This document shows positions 4,411-6,229 of a stretch of 6,229 bases of DNA, in pieces. The notes beneath the pieces are model-generated. The model ran no database searches. It was not told where the DNA came from and worked only from the letters and a program-made list of their open reading frames with translations. Made by a program: the position numbers and the translations under genes. This DNA is from Planctomycetota bacterium (GTDB taxonomy: Bacteria; Planctomycetota; PLA2; JAEUHO01). Position 1 is the first letter of the stretch. Each line of letters begins with the position of its first letter. The DNA lies in NCBI GenBank assembly GCA_029213105.1, contig JARGNS010000228.1, positions 1 to 6,229 of the forward strand. Reading direction: 5' to 3'.

Positions 4411-5847
4411 CTAGCCCCCCCGCGATCCGTTCACTCGATAGACCGTGATGGACGCGGACTTCCCCTTCACCTGGATCGGCCCCCGGGCCTCGACGTCGAA
4501 CCGATCGGCGACGAGCGCGTAGGTCGCCGCGCTGATCAAGACGGAGTCGTGCTCCGCCGCCGACTCCAGACGGGCGGCCACATTGACCGCGTCACCGATT
4601 GCCGTGTAGTCCCGTCGGTAGAGCCGGCTGCCGATGTCGCCCATGATGACTTCGCCCGAGTTGATGCCCACGCGGATGCGGACGGGCTCCTCTCGTCCCT
4701 CGTTGAACGACGCCAGGGTCCTCAGCATGGCCAAACCCGTATCGACGGCCGCAGCCGCCGCATCCCGGTCGTCGTCGGCCACGAACGTGGCCATGATGGC
4801 GTCCCCGATGAGCTTGTCGATGTTGCCCCCACGTTCCTTGAACAGGGGCGCCATGGCGTCGAAGTACTCGTTGAGGAGGCCCACAAGCTGGTGCGGTTCC
4901 ATCCGCTCGGTCATGGGCGTGAAGCCCACGATGTCCGTGAAGAAGATGGTTGCGAACTTCATCTCCGCCCGCATGACGTCGGCCACATCCCCCTTGGAAT
5001 CGGCCACCGCGGCGGCCGCCGCCGCCGCCGAGTCCGACATGTAGCGGTGCATGGCCGACCGCTCGCGCACGAGCCGGTGCTCCGCGATCAGCTTCTTGAC
5101 GATGACGACGACCTGATCGGGCACGAAGGGCTTCGTGATGTAGGCCGTGACGCCGGCATGCTCGCCCTTGGCGCGGTCAACGGACGTGTCCGCCGCCGTG
5201 AGCATCAGCACGGGCACGTCGACGAGCCGCTCGTGCTTGCGGATCTCGCGGGTGAGGTCGCGTCCGTTCATCACCGGCATCTCGGAGTCGGTCACCACGA
5301 GGTCGGGCCAGTGCTCGATCGCCAGCTCGAGCCCCTCCCCCCCATGTGCCCCGGCGAGCACGTCGAAGCCCTCCTTCTGCAGGGCCCCCACGATGACGGC
5401 GCGCTGGACCGCGCTGTCCTCCACGACGAGCACGGTCCCACGTCGATCCGTGCCGCTCGAGAGGGCCTTCTCCAGGCGAGCCAGAAGCACCTCCTTGGCA
5501 AAGGGCTTCGGGAGGAAGTCCGTAGCACCCGCGTCGAAGCACCGATCGATGTCGACGCCCGAGGTGCGGGAGGAGAGCACCAGGATCGGGAGCTCCGCCA
5601 TGCCGGGCAGCGCCTTGATCTGCGCGCACATGTCGTAGCCATTGAGCTTCGGCAACTCGATGCTGGTGATGATCACATCCGGGGGCGTCTCGGTGGCCGC
5701 ACGCAGGCCAGCCTCCCCGTCGCGGGCGTGGCTGACCTCGTAGCCCTCCGGCCCGAGCATGCGCTGCAGGTAGGCGTGGACCAGGTTGGTGTCGTCCACG
5801 AGCAGGATGCAAGGACGATGCTGCGTGTGGGTCTCATCCGCGCTCAA
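4411..5847 (-). CDS. Response-regulator adenylate cyclase: pseudo-receiver, receiver, class III cyclase domain
   Basis: A 478-residue cytoplasmic protein predicted to make cAMP from ATP under two-component control. REC1 (about 12-130) has Asp18-Asp19 and Lys114 (FLPKPF), but the phospho-acceptor position in PDVIITSIELP is Ser62. REC2 (about 137-255) is canonical: Glu143-Asp144, Asp187 (VVTDSEMP), Thr217 and Lys239. A helical linker holds seven Ala (274-280). The class III cyclase domain (about 296-472) has metal-binding Asp305 (FFTDIVGF) and Asp349 (IGDAIMATF), purine-recognising Lys345 and Thr415 (DYTAIGDAVN), and Asn422 and Arg426 (VNVAARLE). The Lys/Thr pair is the class IIIb adenylate cyclase signature, so an active adenylate rather than guanylate cyclase is expected. 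The start is TTG 5847, preceded by GGAGGAGAGG; the ATG-initiated extension to 6060 contains repeat-derived DPDPDPDP and is unlikely. No partner histidine kinase is in view. Confidence 0.94.
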   Translation of the reverse strand: MSADETHTQHRPCILLVDDTNLVHAYLQRMLGPEGYEVSHARDGEAGLRAATETPPDVIITSIELPKLNGYDMCAQIKALPGMAELPILVLSSRTSGVDIDRCFDAGATDFLPKPFAKEVLLARLEKALSSGTDRRGTVLVVEDSAVQRAVIVGALQKEGFDVLAGAHGGEGLELAIEHWPDLVVTDSEMPVMNGRDLTREIRKHERLVDVPVLMLTAADTSVDRAKGEHAGVTAYITKPFVPDQVVVIVKKLIAEHRLVRERSAMHRYMSDSAAAAAAAVADSKGDVADVMRAEMKFATIFFTDIVGFTPMTERMEPHQLVGLLNEYFDAMAPLFKERGGNIDKLIGDAIMATFVADDDRDAAAAAVDTGLAMLRTLASFNEGREEPVRIRVGINSGEVIMGDIGSRLYRRDYTAIGDAVNVAARLESAAEHDSVLISAATYALVADRFDVEARGPIQVKGKSASITVYRVNGSRGG

Positions 5848-5850
5848 CGC

Positions 5851-5861
5851 ACCTCTCCTCC
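5851..5861 (-). promoter_or_regulatory. Strong ribosome-binding site that selects a TTG start for the cyclase
   Basis: GGAGGAGAGGT on the minus strand, with its AGGAGA core six bases before TTG 5847. The ATG at 5883 would have only AGG touching it, and more upstream starts have nothing comparable. TTG places the initiator ten residues before the receiver's first strand (RPCILLVDD), which suits the fold. Confidence 0.75.
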
Positions 5862-5935
5862 ACCATCGGGCCTCTAGCCGCATCCTAGCGCTGCGCGGCA
5901 GCCTGGGCTCGAACTGACTCCAGGGCCGCTTCGTC

Positions 5936-5956
5936 CCGACGTGGGCCGTGCGTCGG
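5936..5956. terminator. Small hairpin between hydrolase and cyclase genes
   Basis: CCGACG (5936-5941) and CGTCGG (5951-5956) form a 6-bp stem with a 9-base loop, 40 bases past the hydrolase stop. There is no T tract. It could contribute to ending the hydrolase transcript, but is weak. Confidence 0.2.
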
Positions 5957-5958
5957 TC

Positions 5959-5985
5959 GGGATCGGGGTCGGGGTCGGGGTCGGG
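5959..5985 (+). repeat. GGGGTC tandem repeat forming a G-quadruplex motif
   Basis: Five G tracts, GGG (5959-5961), GGGG (5965-5968), GGGG (5971-5974), GGGG (5977-5980) and GGG (5983-5985), are separated by loops of two or three bases, arranged as a six-base tandem repeat GGGGTC. This meets the standard motif for an intramolecular G-quadruplex. The G-rich strand is the template strand of both flanking minus-strand genes, so the RNA would be C-rich and any quadruplex would form in DNA, 11 bases past the hydrolase stop and about 110 bases before the cyclase start. Confidence 0.7.
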
Positions 5986-5995
5986 AAGGCTGCGC

Positions 5996-6229
5996 TCACT
6001 TCTTCCCGGCGGACAGCTCCTCGAGGATCCAGTACTCGTGGTTGTCCAACCAACCGACAACCACCCCTGCCTTCTCCGTGAGCGTGCGCTCGAAGCGCAG
6101 CAGGGCCTTCAGGTCGTTGAGGACGGGTTGGCTGTCGCCGATGTAGCTGTGGCTCCCCGTGACCTTGGAGACGTCGATCGTGTCCATGCCCTCCACGATC
6201 ACGACGCCGTCGCCCGTGACCCCTGCCCG
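5996..6229 (-). CDS. 3' end of a probable alpha/beta hydrolase (DUF900-like), cut by the window edge
   Basis: The last 77 residues of a minus-strand gene whose 5' part lies beyond 6229; the frame is open to the edge. The visible start is GVTGDGVVIVEGMDTIDVS, a hydrophobic strand followed by acidic residues, then GSHSYIGDSQPVLNDLKALL. This arrangement resembles the end of the DUF900 group of alpha/beta hydrolases, where the last strand leads to the catalytic His in an HSY segment and a short helix follows; here that His is the 27th visible residue. A charged tail (ELSAGKK) ends the protein. The GTG at 6202 and ATG at 6187 are internal codons rather than likely starts, since a 60-residue piece would lack a fold. 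Ser and acid catalytic residues cannot be checked. The cyclase gene follows 148 bases downstream on the same strand. The family call is by eye; coding status is strong. Confidence 0.6.
   Translation of the reverse strand, partial: RAGVTGDGVVIVEGMDTIDVSKVTGSHSYIGDSQPVLNDLKALLRFERTLTEKAGVVVGWLDNHEYWILEELSAGKK

Noticed and set aside
4300..5877. 525-codon open frame on the plus strand
   Set aside because: It lies opposite the cyclase gene, whose domains and active-site residues are unmistakable. The product is His/Arg/Asp-rich low-complexity text of the type produced antisense to GC-rich genes.
5848..6060. DPDPDPDP-containing N-terminal extension of the cyclase
   Set aside because: It is a translation of the GGGGTC repeat, overlaps the end of the hydrolase gene, and is superseded by the TTG start with a strong ribosome-binding site.
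5996..6202. Complete 68-residue gene starting at GTG 6202
   Set aside because: The frame is open to the window edge and the sequence reads as the end of a larger enzyme, so it is annotated as a partial gene.

Overview
This is a GC-rich bacterial chromosome segment, densely packed and with no rRNA, tRNA, CRISPR array or recognisable insertion sequence. A lipoprotein with a clean lipobox points to a bacterium with a lipoprotein-rich envelope, probably diderm. Together with the composition, the DNRLRE-like lipoprotein and the FeS-type photolyase, this would fit groups such as Planctomycetota or Myxococcota. The phylum is inference and cannot be fixed from this window.

Layout. At 1-138 there is a strong hairpin (32-67) and a short minus-strand reading frame of unknown status. 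At 139-609 (minus) lies a small four-helix membrane protein of unknown function, preceded by about 220 bases with small hairpins and no gene. At 832-3095 (minus) lies a two-gene operon: an FeS-type (prokaryotic (6-4), PhrB-like) cryptochrome/photolyase, then a short-chain dehydrogenase whose start overlaps the photolyase stop by four bases (ATGA). A 475-base divergent gap follows. At 3571-4191 (plus) is a lipoprotein with a DNRLRE-like beta-sandwich. A 219-base convergent gap carries a 10-bp inverted repeat. At 4411-5847 (minus) is a REC-REC-class III adenylate cyclase with a probable TTG start. A 148-base gap with a G-quadruplex motif separates it from the 3' end of a probable alpha/beta hydrolase (5996-6229, minus), which runs off the window.

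How the genes fit together. The photolyase and the dehydrogenase are clearly coupled and probably belong to one light-dependent DNA-repair or photoreceptor function. The dehydrogenase keeps the Ser and Lys of its active site but has Ile in place of the catalytic Tyr, so it may be a nucleotide-binding partner rather than an ordinary oxidoreductase. The cyclase turns a two-component phosphorylation signal into cAMP. Its first receiver lacks the phospho-acceptor Asp (Ser62) while its second is canonical, suggesting one structural and one switchable receiver. The two unusual proteins, the Tyr-less SDR beside an FeS photolyase and the pseudo-receiver cyclase, are the best leads here. No phage, defence or other mobile system is visible.
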